This document shows, in pieces, positions 49,163-58,888 of a stretch of 64,000 bases of DNA. Below the pieces are notes generated by a model. It worked only from the letters and a program-made list of their open reading frames with translations, was not told where the DNA came from and did no database searches. Origin of the DNA: Methylococcales bacterium (GTDB lineage: Bacteria > Pseudomonadota > Gammaproteobacteria > Methylococcales > Methylomonadaceae); assembly GCA_030654015.1 (NCBI GenBank), contig JAURYI010000058.1, positions 1 to 64,000 of the forward strand. Reading direction: 5' to 3'. Made by a program: the position numbers and the translations under genes. Positions within the stretch are counted from its first letter, which is position 1; every line of letters starts with the position of its first letter.

Positions 49163-49680
49163 CAATGTTTCCTTGTTTGTTTTGAAGTTGGGTATAGCTT
49201 AGCCCTTTGTGTTTCGAGTCTAAACAGAGTGAATCGGTTGCGCTGGTCTTCGTCGGTTTCCAGCCACGCTTTATGCTGTTTGGCTATCGCTGAAAATAGC
49301 GGGGCTTTGGGTAAGCCTTGCAGACTCATTAGGTCGGTGACGCTGCGGGGTTTGCCTGTGTCTATTTTGCCGAATGCGGCTTCGTCTTCTATGCCTTTGA
49401 TGATGACGGTTTGAAAGGCTTTGCCTGTGTTGACACACGCGGTTAGGCGGTGTTGTCCATCGAGTAAGCGTCCCGATTTTGAAAAGGCGATGGTTTCGCC
49501 ATTGAGCATCCATTCATCATTTTTTAGTGCGGTGCTGAGCATTTTGACGTGCGCGGGTTTTAACGGGCGGTTGTCGTGGTTGGTGGTGGCTAGCAGATGT
49601 TTTGCCAGTTCGGGGGTGATTTGTGCCACGCCTGTTTGTATGCTGGTTGTTATGAATTCGATTGTGTCCATTTTCATCAC
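49162..49680 (-). CDS. ParB-like nuclease-domain protein
   Basis: LKPAHVKMLSTALKNDEWMLNGETIAFSKSGRLLDGQHRLTACVNTGKAF. Confidence 0.65.
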   Translation of the reverse strand: MMKMDTIEFITTSIQTGVAQITPELAKHLLATTNHDNRPLKPAHVKMLSTALKNDEWMLNGETIAFSKSGRLLDGQHRLTACVNTGKAFQTVIIKGIEDEAAFGKIDTGKPRSVTDLMSLQGLPKAPLFSAIAKQHKAWLETDEDQRNRFTLFRLETQRAKLYPTSKQTRKH

Positions 49681-49957
49681 CCTGTGTTATTTGTTGTTTT
49701 CTCTGTTGTTGGCGATATTATAGGGCTGGCGTTATGGCTTGTAATGTGAGGGCTGTAGGAGATTTTTAGGGGTTTTCGGTGTTTGTGGTTGTGTTGTAAG
49801 TGGCTTTTGGTCTGGGCTTTAAGCGGGTTAATGGCTTTAAAATCAGTGCGTTGTTTGTGGGAAGGTTGTGGGAGGAATTTAAATCGTCTGCGGCTTTCTG
49901 TGTGTTGGTACGTTATGGTGCGATAATACGCGACCATTATTTTTATAGGATTACAGT

Positions 49958-50863
49958 ATGTGGTTTAAAAATCTGAGTATTTTTCGCTTAACGGAGGCGT
50001 TTACTTTATCGGCTGAGGAGTTGGAGGAAAAGCTGGAGGTGGTGGCGTTTCGTCCTTGTGGGTCGCATGAGGATTTTTCCTTGGGCTGGGTGTCGCCTGT
50101 CGGTAAGACTGCGCCGCTGGTGCATAGTGCGAACGGTTTTATGATGATTTGCACTAAGAAAGAGGAGCGGGTATTACCTGCATCGGTTTTAAATGAAATG
50201 ATGCTGGAAAAAATTGCTGAAACGGAAGAGGCAGAAGGGCGTAAATTATCCAAAAAAGAACGCACGGCGATTAAAGATGAGCTGATTTTTGAGTTGTTGC
50301 CGCGTGCGTTTACTTTTTCGCGCAAACTTTATGCGTATATTGATGTGCAGGGTGGTTTTTTGGTGGTGGATTCTGCGTCTGCCAATAAAGCAGAAGATTT
50401 GCTGAGTTTATTGCGTAAATGTTTGGGTTCGTTGCCCGCTGTGCCGCTGAATACCGTGGATAAACCGATTGCGACCATGACAGAGTGGTTGTTAACGCAA
50501 GAAACACCTAAGGATGTGACGATTGAGGATGAATGCGAGTTACGCTCTCCTGAGGAAGCGGGCGGGGTGATTCGTTGTAAACGTCATGATTTGTCGTTGC
50601 CTGAAATTAAAAATCATCTGGATATTGGCAAGCAGGTGATTAAACTGGCAATCAATTGGGAGGATCGCTTGAGCTTTATACTGGATGAGAATTTATCGGT
50701 TAAGCGTTTGAAATTTTTGGATTTGGTACAGGATCAGGTGACTGATACTAATGCAGATGATGAAGCGGCGCGATTTGATGTGAATTTTTCGATTATGTCG
50801 TTGGAATTGGCGAATTTTATTCCGCGTCTTTTAGAGATATTCGGTGGGGAACTGAAAGCATAA
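49958..50863 (+). CDS. rdgC: Recombination-associated protein RdgC
   Basis: MWFKNLSIFRLTEAF...FRPCGSHEDFSLGWVSPVG. Confidence 0.97.
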   Translation: MWFKNLSIFRLTEAFTLSAEELEEKLEVVAFRPCGSHEDFSLGWVSPVGKTAPLVHSANGFMMICTKKEERVLPASVLNEMMLEKIAETEEAEGRKLSKKERTAIKDELIFELLPRAFTFSRKLYAYIDVQGGFLVVDSASANKAEDLLSLLRKCLGSLPAVPLNTVDKPIATMTEWLLTQETPKDVTIEDECELRSPEEAGGVIRCKRHDLSLPEIKNHLDIGKQVIKLAINWEDRLSFILDENLSVKRLKFLDLVQDQVTDTNADDEAARFDVNFSIMSLELANFIPRLLEIFGGELKA

Positions 50864-50897
50864 AAAAAGCCCAGTGACTTTCGTCACTGGGCTTTTT
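50862..50897. terminator. Bidirectional intrinsic terminator between rdgC and the Lpp-like gene
   Basis: aaaaaaagcccagtgac-tttc-gtcactgggcttttt. Confidence 0.9.
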
Positions 50898-50919
50898 CAT
50901 GCCGTTAAGCAATGAGAAA

Positions 50920-51198
50920 TTATTTTCTCATTGTTTTTGCGAACATTGCATCCAATTTGCTGTTAGTTTCTTGAGCATATTGAGCCGCACGGTTAGCAGC
51001 AGCTTCAGCAGAAGCAGCTTGAGCAGAAGCTGAATCAGCAGCTGATTTAGCAGATGCAGCGTCAGAAGAAGCTTGTGAAACTGAAGATTTCAAACCATCA
51101 ATTTGTGATTGTAAGTTAGCGATGTCGTCGTTAGTAGCACAACCAACAACTAAGCTAGCAACCATAGCGATCATAGTTAATTTTACGATTTTTTTCAT
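50920..51198 (-). CDS. Lpp/OprI-like alanine-zipper lipoprotein
   Basis: Lipobox VVGCATND; Ala-rich coiled coil; C-terminal MRK. Confidence 0.85.
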   Translation of the reverse strand: MKKIVKLTMIAMVASLVVGCATNDDIANLQSQIDGLKSSVSQASSDAASAKSAADSASAQAASAEAAANRAAQYAQETNSKLDAMFAKTMRK

Positions 51199-51278
51199 TT
51201 TTATTTACCTTGTTTTTGAGAGTTATATGAACATAAAACTGGGATTAATTTACCACTATTTGCCGTATTTTTCCAATT

Positions 51279-52310
51279 TTATTTTATTTTTACTACTGTT
51301 CCCGTATCCAACCATTGGCTTAGATGATCGATTTGAGTGTTAGTCAAGGCGATACAACCATGCGTCCAGTCAAATGCTTGGTGAACTCTTTCGTCCCCCG
51401 CACCTATACCATGTATGCCTATTTGCCCACCTAATGGTGTATTTTGTGGCGGTATCTGGTTAGATTGATGCGCGGTAACAATGCTGTAATAGTCAGTTTG
51501 ACTAATTACACCACGCTTCAATGCGATTTCCGCATCTTGCGTAGACGGATAGGTTAAACCAAAAAATTTACGAAAATTACTTTTTTCGCCAACCCAGCCA
51601 ATTCTATAATTACCGTAGGGCGTAATATCATCACCACGATGCCCTTTTAAGCCTGCGCCTTTTCGCCCGATGGCAATGCCACTGAGCGTTTCCAGCGTCT
51701 GCTCACCTTGTTTTACTTCAATTTTATGTGCTTTGGTGTCCACTAACAACCAAATAGAGCTATCTGCATAACTCGGAACATGACTGCTTACACTCGCAGG
51801 TGTATTACTGCTCACAGTCGCAGGTTTATAAACACTCACATTCGCGGGTACATGACTGCTTACAGCCGCAGGTGCATAACTACTTACTACGCTCGCGGGT
51901 GTATGACTCATCACACTAGCAGGTTTATAAACACTTACATTCACGGGTGTATGACTGCTTACAGCCGCAGGTGCATAACTACTTACTACGCTTGCGGGTG
52001 TATTACTCATCACACTAGCAGGTTTATAACCGCTCACATTCGCGGGTACATGACTGCTTACAGCCGCAGGTGCATAACTGCTTACTACGCTCGCGGGTGT
52101 ATTACTCATCACACTAGCAGGTTTATAACCGCTCACACTCGCGGGTGCATGACTGCTTACAGTCGCAGGTTTATAACCGCTTACATTCGCAGGCGCGTAA
52201 TTACTGACACTCGCAGGTGTACGACCGAATAAATTTGCTGGAACACGGCTGTCCGCATTCACCGCAAAAGAGAAAAAACCACAACATAATAATATACAAA
52301 ATCGTAACAT
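51279..52310 (-). CDS. YkuD L,D-transpeptidase with an N-terminal repeat region
   Basis: IGIHGIGAGDERVHQAFDWTHGCIAL catalytic motif; Sec signal; Pro/Ser/Ala/Val repeats. Confidence 0.92.
   Translation of the reverse strand: MLRFCILLCCGFFSFAVNADSRVPANLFGRTPASVSNYAPANVSGYKPATVSSHAPASVSGYKPASVMSNTPASVVSSYAPAAVSSHVPANVSGYKPASVMSNTPASVVSSYAPAAVSSHTPVNVSVYKPASVMSHTPASVVSSYAPAAVSSHVPANVSVYKPATVSSNTPASVSSHVPSYADSSIWLLVDTKAHKIEVKQGEQTLETLSGIAIGRKGAGLKGHRGDDITPYGNYRIGWVGEKSNFRKFFGLTYPSTQDAEIALKRGVISQTDYYSIVTAHQSNQIPPQNTPLGGQIGIHGIGAGDERVHQAFDWTHGCIALTNTQIDHLSQWLDTGTVVKIK
51780..52230. repeat. Tandem in-frame repeat encoding SSYAPAAVSSHVPANVSGYKPASVMSNTPASVV-type units
   Basis: Approximately 24-bp subunits within ~99-bp higher-order repeats. 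Confidence 0.88.
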
Positions 52311-52375
52311 AATTAAAATCTACACTGTAAAAGAGTTTTGGTGTACTTTATCCACCACGTTAATTGTCGCACTAA

Positions 52376-54019
<1,644 letters not shown>

Positions 54020-54058
54020 TTTTTTCCACGAAAATCACGAAAGGCACGAAAAAAGTTC

Positions 54059-54137
54059 GTAGGTCGGGTTAGCGATAGCGTAACCCGACAATCACCGTAG
54101 ATTAATGTCGGGTTACGGCAAGCCTAACCCGACCTAC
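54059..54137. repeat. Palindromic dispersed element (gtaggtcgggtta family)
   Basis: gtaggtcgggttagcgatagcgtaacccgaca...tgtcgggttacggcaagcctaacccgacctac. Confidence 0.88.
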
Positions 54138-54152
54138 TCACTCATTTAAACC

Positions 54153-55247
54153 ATGACAGACTCTGAAAAGTTACTCAATCTTGAAAGCATAAAGAATGAA
54201 ATTAATAAAGCTCAAGAACATTATCCTACTTGCGACTGCGAAAATGTTGAAATTCGAGCAAGACACTTTGGAACAGGTGTTCATTATGTAAATCAATGTC
54301 TTCAGTGTGGCGAGCAACGAGGTAGTTCAATTAAGCGTGAGGTCGCCCTATCAAACCAAAGCATCTCAAAAATACTTCCATTCGACCCTCAGATAAAAGA
54401 AGCATGGAACGCAAGAAAACAGTCATATACGGAAACCATTAGGGCAATGCAAGCGAGGTACAATCAACTTCACACAGATATATTTGGAGAAAATACTGAT
54501 ATTGTATTCTTTCAGAAACAACAAGAACTACGCGAAATTGCAAAAATCAATTTAAAAGAAGCCATCAAATCAGTAGTAGAATCACAAGGAGCCGAGCGGG
54601 CAATAATATTACTCACAGCTGAATTGTCATCCATAAAACGAGAAAAAATTTCTATTCTTCGTCAAACTACAGATAGATTCCAGAGCGAAGATGAATTAAA
54701 AGAATGGTTTATTTCAAATTTTTCTCAAGATTTTTTTATTAAGTCAGAAGTTAAAGGAATTCATTTAGCAGAACAAATTAATGTTCGGATTGATTTTTTA
54801 TTACAAGCAAAACAGCACTTAATCAAAAATGGGTTTACATCTGAATTATTCGGTATTGAGGTAAAATATTTATCACAAGAAAATAGTTTTACAAGAAAAG
54901 CATCACGAAGTCTATGGCAAACAATAAGCTATAATGATTCACAATTTGACACAAAAATTGGATATTGTAAGCCGAAATTTTGTTTGCTTTTTTCTAATTT
55001 GTCATTAGAGAACGAAGTTAAGTTGTTAAATGAATACGATCACGATATTTGGCGTGCAATGATTCATGTGGCTAATCATGCAAGAGTGGGTCAACTCAAA
55101 ATTAGAGGTACAAAAAATAATTTCCTCGGCTGGAATATTGTATTCAGTGACACGACATATTTTTCTTGTCGAAAAGTTAATAGTGACTTTGAATACAGAA
55201 AATCAAAAGAGGATTTAATTCACAAAGTTCGAGTTGGTAGCTTTTAA
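54153..55247 (+). CDS. Hypothetical protein with Zn-ribbon-like N-terminus and PD-(D/E)xK-like nuclease core
   Basis: CDC...NQCLQCGEQ; INVRIDFLL...LFGIEVKYL (D at 54792, ExK to 54866). Confidence 0.6.
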   Translation: MTDSEKLLNLESIKNEINKAQEHYPTCDCENVEIRARHFGTGVHYVNQCLQCGEQRGSSIKREVALSNQSISKILPFDPQIKEAWNARKQSYTETIRAMQARYNQLHTDIFGENTDIVFFQKQQELREIAKINLKEAIKSVVESQGAERAIILLTAELSSIKREKISILRQTTDRFQSEDELKEWFISNFSQDFFIKSEVKGIHLAEQINVRIDFLLQAKQHLIKNGFTSELFGIEVKYLSQENSFTRKASRSLWQTISYNDSQFDTKIGYCKPKFCLLFSNLSLENEVKLLNEYDHDIWRAMIHVANHARVGQLKIRGTKNNFLGWNIVFSDTTYFSCRKVNSDFEYRKSKEDLIHKVRVGSF

Positions 55248-55269
55248 AAACTGCTTACTTTCAAAGTGA

Positions 55270-55301
55270 GTAGGTCGGGTTAGACTTGCCGTAACCCGAC
55301 C
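55270..55301. repeat. Short copy of the gtaggtcgggtta palindrome
   Basis: gtaggtcgggttagacttgccgtaacccgacc. Confidence 0.85.
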
Positions 55302-55310
55302 ATTTCAAAC

Positions 55311-56135
55311 TTAAAGCTCTACATGATGCGCAATATCATGCAGCGTACAAATCAACAACACCCCCGCCGTAATCAACGCAATCTGCTGTAATGAAGTTTT
55401 AGTATCGGTTTTTTTGTGCAGAGACGGAATTAAATCGGCAACGGCGATATAGATAAAACTCGATGCGGCTAATGCCAGAAAATACGGCAAGCTGTCGTGC
55501 AAATCTGCCAAACTGAAATACGCTAATACGCCGCCGATGACGGTGGTTAAACTTGCTAGTACGTTATAAAACAACGCCTTGCCTTTGCCGTAGCCGCTTT
55601 CTAATAAAATGGCAAAATCGCCCACTTCTTGCGGAATTTCATGCGCGGCAACGGCTAAGCTGGTGACGATACCTAGCTGCACATCGGTTAAAAATGCCGC
55701 GCCAATCAGTACGCCATCGACAAAATTGTGAATGCTGTCGCCGATAATAATTAACGCGCCAGCGGATTTACTGACTCCGTGATGATGCCCATGTTCGTGT
55801 TCGTGACTATGGTCGTGTTCATCGTCGTAAGCCGCGCAATCGCCAAAATGGCAATGTCGCCACACCAATAATTTTTCCAGTACGAAAAATCCCAGTATGC
55901 CGACTAAAATCGTGCCTGACAGTGTTTGAAACTGTTCAGGTTTCACGGCTTCAAAGGCTTCGGGAATCAAGCCCCAAAAGGCAACAGCCAATAACGCACC
56001 AATCGCAAAACTAATGCCGTGCGGTAACACGGCGTTGCGTTGCGCATCGGGCAATAATAAGAAAATACCAGCCGCCAGTACGCTTAATACACCACCGACA
56101 GCGGTAAAAATAATAATATAGATCAGTAAATGCAC
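55311..56135 (-). CDS. ZIP family metal transporter
   Basis: HDHSHEHEHGHHHG His-rich loop; GDSIHNFVDGVLIGAAF; AHEIPQEVGDFAIL. Confidence 0.95.
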   Translation of the reverse strand: MHLLIYIIIFTAVGGVLSVLAAGIFLLLPDAQRNAVLPHGISFAIGALLAVAFWGLIPEAFEAVKPEQFQTLSGTILVGILGFFVLEKLLVWRHCHFGDCAAYDDEHDHSHEHEHGHHHGVSKSAGALIIIGDSIHNFVDGVLIGAAFLTDVQLGIVTSLAVAAHEIPQEVGDFAILLESGYGKGKALFYNVLASLTTVIGGVLAYFSLADLHDSLPYFLALAASSFIYIAVADLIPSLHKKTDTKTSLQQIALITAGVLLICTLHDIAHHVEL

Positions 56136-56140
56136 AGTCC

Positions 56141-56875
56141 TTATGTTCTCCAGATAAGTGTTGCCATACGTCCTGTTTGGGTGTCGCGACGATAGGAATA
56201 AAAACGTTCTTGTTCAGTGACGGTGCAAAAATCACCGCCATACACGGCATGAATACCCAGTGCCGCTAATTCAATTCGCGCCAGTTGGTAAATATCGGCT
56301 AAGTATTTGTTATCGCTGGTGTGCGTAAAGGCAGGGGCAAAGGCGGCAGATTTTGCCAGAAATGCCTCGCGTACTTCCGCGCCCACTTCAAAACACGCCG
56401 CGCCAATGGCGGGCCCTAGCCAGACTAACACCTCAGTGGTCGCTAAGGCGTTGACAGTATTGGTGATAATACCTGCTAATAAACCGCGCCACCCTGCATG
56501 AATGGCGGCGATTTGTTTGCCGTCAGTGGAGCAGATTAATAGCGGCAAACAATCGGCGGTCATAATCGCACACACTACGCCTGCTACATTGCTATAACTG
56601 GCATCGGCTTGTTGTAGCGTGTTGTTTTGCGCGGCATTGATAACAATATCGCTGTGTGTTTGTTCCAGCCACACGGGATCGCTGGGTAACGCCAACATGG
56701 TTTTTATGCACTGCCGATTTTCACTGACACACGCCGCCTCATCGCCGACGTGGGTCGCAGGATTCAGGCTGGTGTATGGCGCGACACTCACGCCGCCCGT
56801 GCGTAGTGTCGTAGCGGCGTGAATGTTGGCAGGTGCAGGCCAATCAGGAGTGATCCAGTGTTTATTCTTGTTCAT
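56141..56875 (-). CDS. pgeF: Peptidoglycan editing factor PgeF/YfiH (multicopper polyphenol oxidase family)
   Basis: TADCLPLLICS, AAIHAGWRGLLAGI; start trimmed to MNKNKHWITPDWP. Confidence 0.94.
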   Translation of the reverse strand: MNKNKHWITPDWPAPANIHAATTLRTGGVSVAPYTSLNPATHVGDEAACVSENRQCIKTMLALPSDPVWLEQTHSDIVINAAQNNTLQQADASYSNVAGVVCAIMTADCLPLLICSTDGKQIAAIHAGWRGLLAGIITNTVNALATTEVLVWLGPAIGAACFEVGAEVREAFLAKSAAFAPAFTHTSDNKYLADIYQLARIELAALGIHAVYGGDFCTVTEQERFYSYRRDTQTGRMATLIWRT

Positions 56876-57806
56876 TTTCAGCGAGGGCGGCAAGTAAACG
56901 CACCATATCATCAGGCATGGGTTGTACCCATTCCATGTATTCATCGGTGACGGGATGTTGTAAACCGAGCTTTTCGGCGTGTAAGGCTTGGCGTTTAAAA
57001 CTGCGCAGTTCTTTTTCCAGTTGTTCACTGCAATTAGCGGGCATTTGAAAGCGTCCGCCGTACATCGGATCGCCTAATAAGGGGAAGCGAATATGCGTCA
57101 TGTGGACACGGATTTGATGGGTGCGTCCTGTTTCCAATTTGACGCGAATCAGGGTATGACGGGTAAAGCGATGCACCACACGGTAGTGAGTAATGGCTTC
57201 TTTGCCCGCATCACGCACCACATAACGTAAACGGTCTTGCGGGTGTCTGCCGATAGGCTCATCAATCGTACCGCCTGCGGTCATGCGCCCACGGCAAATC
57301 GCCAAGTATTCACGGGTGATGGTGCGTTCTTGTAGTTGTTGGGTCAGGCTATGATGCGCTTGCAAAGTTTTGGAAATCATCAACAAGCCGCTGGTGTCTT
57401 TGTCTAGGCGGTGAATAATACCGCCTCTGGGCAAAGTTTCCAGACTGGCATCATGATTGAGCAGGGCATTTAATAATGTACCGTTCCAGTTACCTACCGC
57501 AGGGTGTACCACCAAGCCCGCAGGTTTATTGACGATGAGTATGCTGTCATCCTCAAATACGATGTCCAAAGGGATAGGCTCAGGTTCAGCATGAATCACC
57601 ACTTCGGGTTCAGCATCGAGGGTAATCACTTCACCACCGTCTATTTTATCTTTCACTTTCAGCGGTACACCATTCACCTGCACACGCCCAGCTTTCACCC
57701 ATGTTTGTAATTTACTGCGCGAATAATCGGGAAATAGTTCCGCAAGCACCTGATCCAAACGCATTCCTGCCATTTCGTAAGGTACTTCTTCCATTAATTT
57801 TGTCAT
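56862..57806 (-). CDS. rluD: 23S rRNA pseudouridine synthase D
   Basis: S4 domain; GIIHRLDKDTSGLLMISKT. Confidence 0.96.
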   Translation of the reverse strand: MTKLMEEVPYEMAGMRLDQVLAELFPDYSRSKLQTWVKAGRVQVNGVPLKVKDKIDGGEVITLDAEPEVVIHAEPEPIPLDIVFEDDSILIVNKPAGLVVHPAVGNWNGTLLNALLNHDASLETLPRGGIIHRLDKDTSGLLMISKTLQAHHSLTQQLQERTITREYLAICRGRMTAGGTIDEPIGRHPQDRLRYVVRDAGKEAITHYRVVHRFTRHTLIRVKLETGRTHQIRVHMTHIRFPLLGDPMYGGRFQMPANCSEQLEKELRSFKRQALHAEKLGLQHPVTDEYMEWVQPMPDDMVRLLAALAENEQE

Positions 57807-57883
57807 AACAAGTCTTCTGAATAACCCATAGTTAAGTTATACTCACACGATAAACAGCCATTTATTCGGCGAGAAAACTTCTA

Positions 57884-58759
57884 ATGTTACAACGTGTCAT
57901 GAGCATCATGCGATTAATTTTAATAAAATTTTTATTTATTGGCTGTTTAAGCCTTGCACTTTCAGGCTGTGGAACGCTGGATACTTTAGGCAATATGTTT
58001 TCAGGCGGCTCTGATTCCAGTGAGGATGAGTACGTTGGTTGGGATGTGCAGAAGTTCCGTAGCGAAGCCAAAGCCGCTGTCGATGCGGGCAGTTACGACA
58101 AGGCGGTTAAACTCTACGAAGCCATTCAAACACGTTATCCTTTCGGTGACACTGCCGCACAAACCGAACTGGATTTAGCCTACGCTTATTACAAAGCAGG
58201 TAAGCATGAAGAAGCCGTCGCCACCGCCGATCGGTTTATCAAAATGAATCCGCGCAGTGCAGGGGTTGATTATGCCCTCTACTTAAAAGGGCTGGCAAAT
58301 TACAATCGCGACATCGGTTTTATTGACCGCTTTTTGCCTACAGATACCTCACAACGGGATCAAAATAAAGCACAAACTGCTTACAATAATTTTAAAGAAC
58401 TCATTACGCGCTTTCCTAACAGTCGATACGTTGCGGATGCCAAACTGCGGATGATAGCTCTTAATAATAATTTAGCCATGCACGAAGTGCATATTGCCCG
58501 TTATTATATGAAGCGCAAAGCCTTCGTCGCCGCAGCAAGCCGTGCATCGGATGTGGTTGAACGCTATCAAGGTACACCTGCTGTTCCTTATGCCCTGCAA
58601 GTTATGCAGGAAGCCTATACTGAGCTGGGTATGGCGGATTTAGCAAAGGATGCAGCACGGGTTTATGATCTTAATTATCCCAATGGCCCGCCTGTTACCG
58701 AACATAAAGATGCCACGGCTTCACATCAAGTGTGGGATTTTATTGGACTGGAAAAATAA
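57884..58759 (+). CDS. bamD: Outer membrane assembly lipoprotein BamD
   Basis: Lipobox LSGCG; TPR-like YEAIQTRYPFGDTAAQTELDLAYAYYKAG. Confidence 0.95.
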   Translation: MLQRVMSIMRLILIKFLFIGCLSLALSGCGTLDTLGNMFSGGSDSSEDEYVGWDVQKFRSEAKAAVDAGSYDKAVKLYEAIQTRYPFGDTAAQTELDLAYAYYKAGKHEEAVATADRFIKMNPRSAGVDYALYLKGLANYNRDIGFIDRFLPTDTSQRDQNKAQTAYNNFKELITRFPNSRYVADAKLRMIALNNNLAMHEVHIARYYMKRKAFVAAASRASDVVERYQGTPAVPYALQVMQEAYTELGMADLAKDAARVYDLNYPNGPPVTEHKDATASHQVWDFIGLEK

Positions 58760-58811
58760 TTAGCTGTTACCGATCAGAACTATCAGCATTAAAATAAATC
58801 TGTTATTTTTA

Positions 58812-58843
58812 TGACTGCCAGTCCTTTAAAAGACTGGCAGTCA
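58812..58843. repeat. gactgccagtcc-type palindrome after bamD
   Basis: tgactgccagtcctttaaaagactggcagtca. Confidence 0.88.
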
Positions 58844-58888
58844 TTCATGTGGCTGTAACAGGTTTAACCCATTACCAAATGACGATAC

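Noticed and set aside
49677-49937. 86-aa minus-strand ORF upstream of the ParB-like gene
   Set aside because: Low-complexity His/Lys/Ser/Pro composition from a T/G-skewed intergenic region; no family features.
51780-52232. 150-aa plus-strand ORF (MTAYTRRCITAHSRRF...)
   Set aside because: Antisense shadow of the tandem repeat of the L,D-transpeptidase gene.
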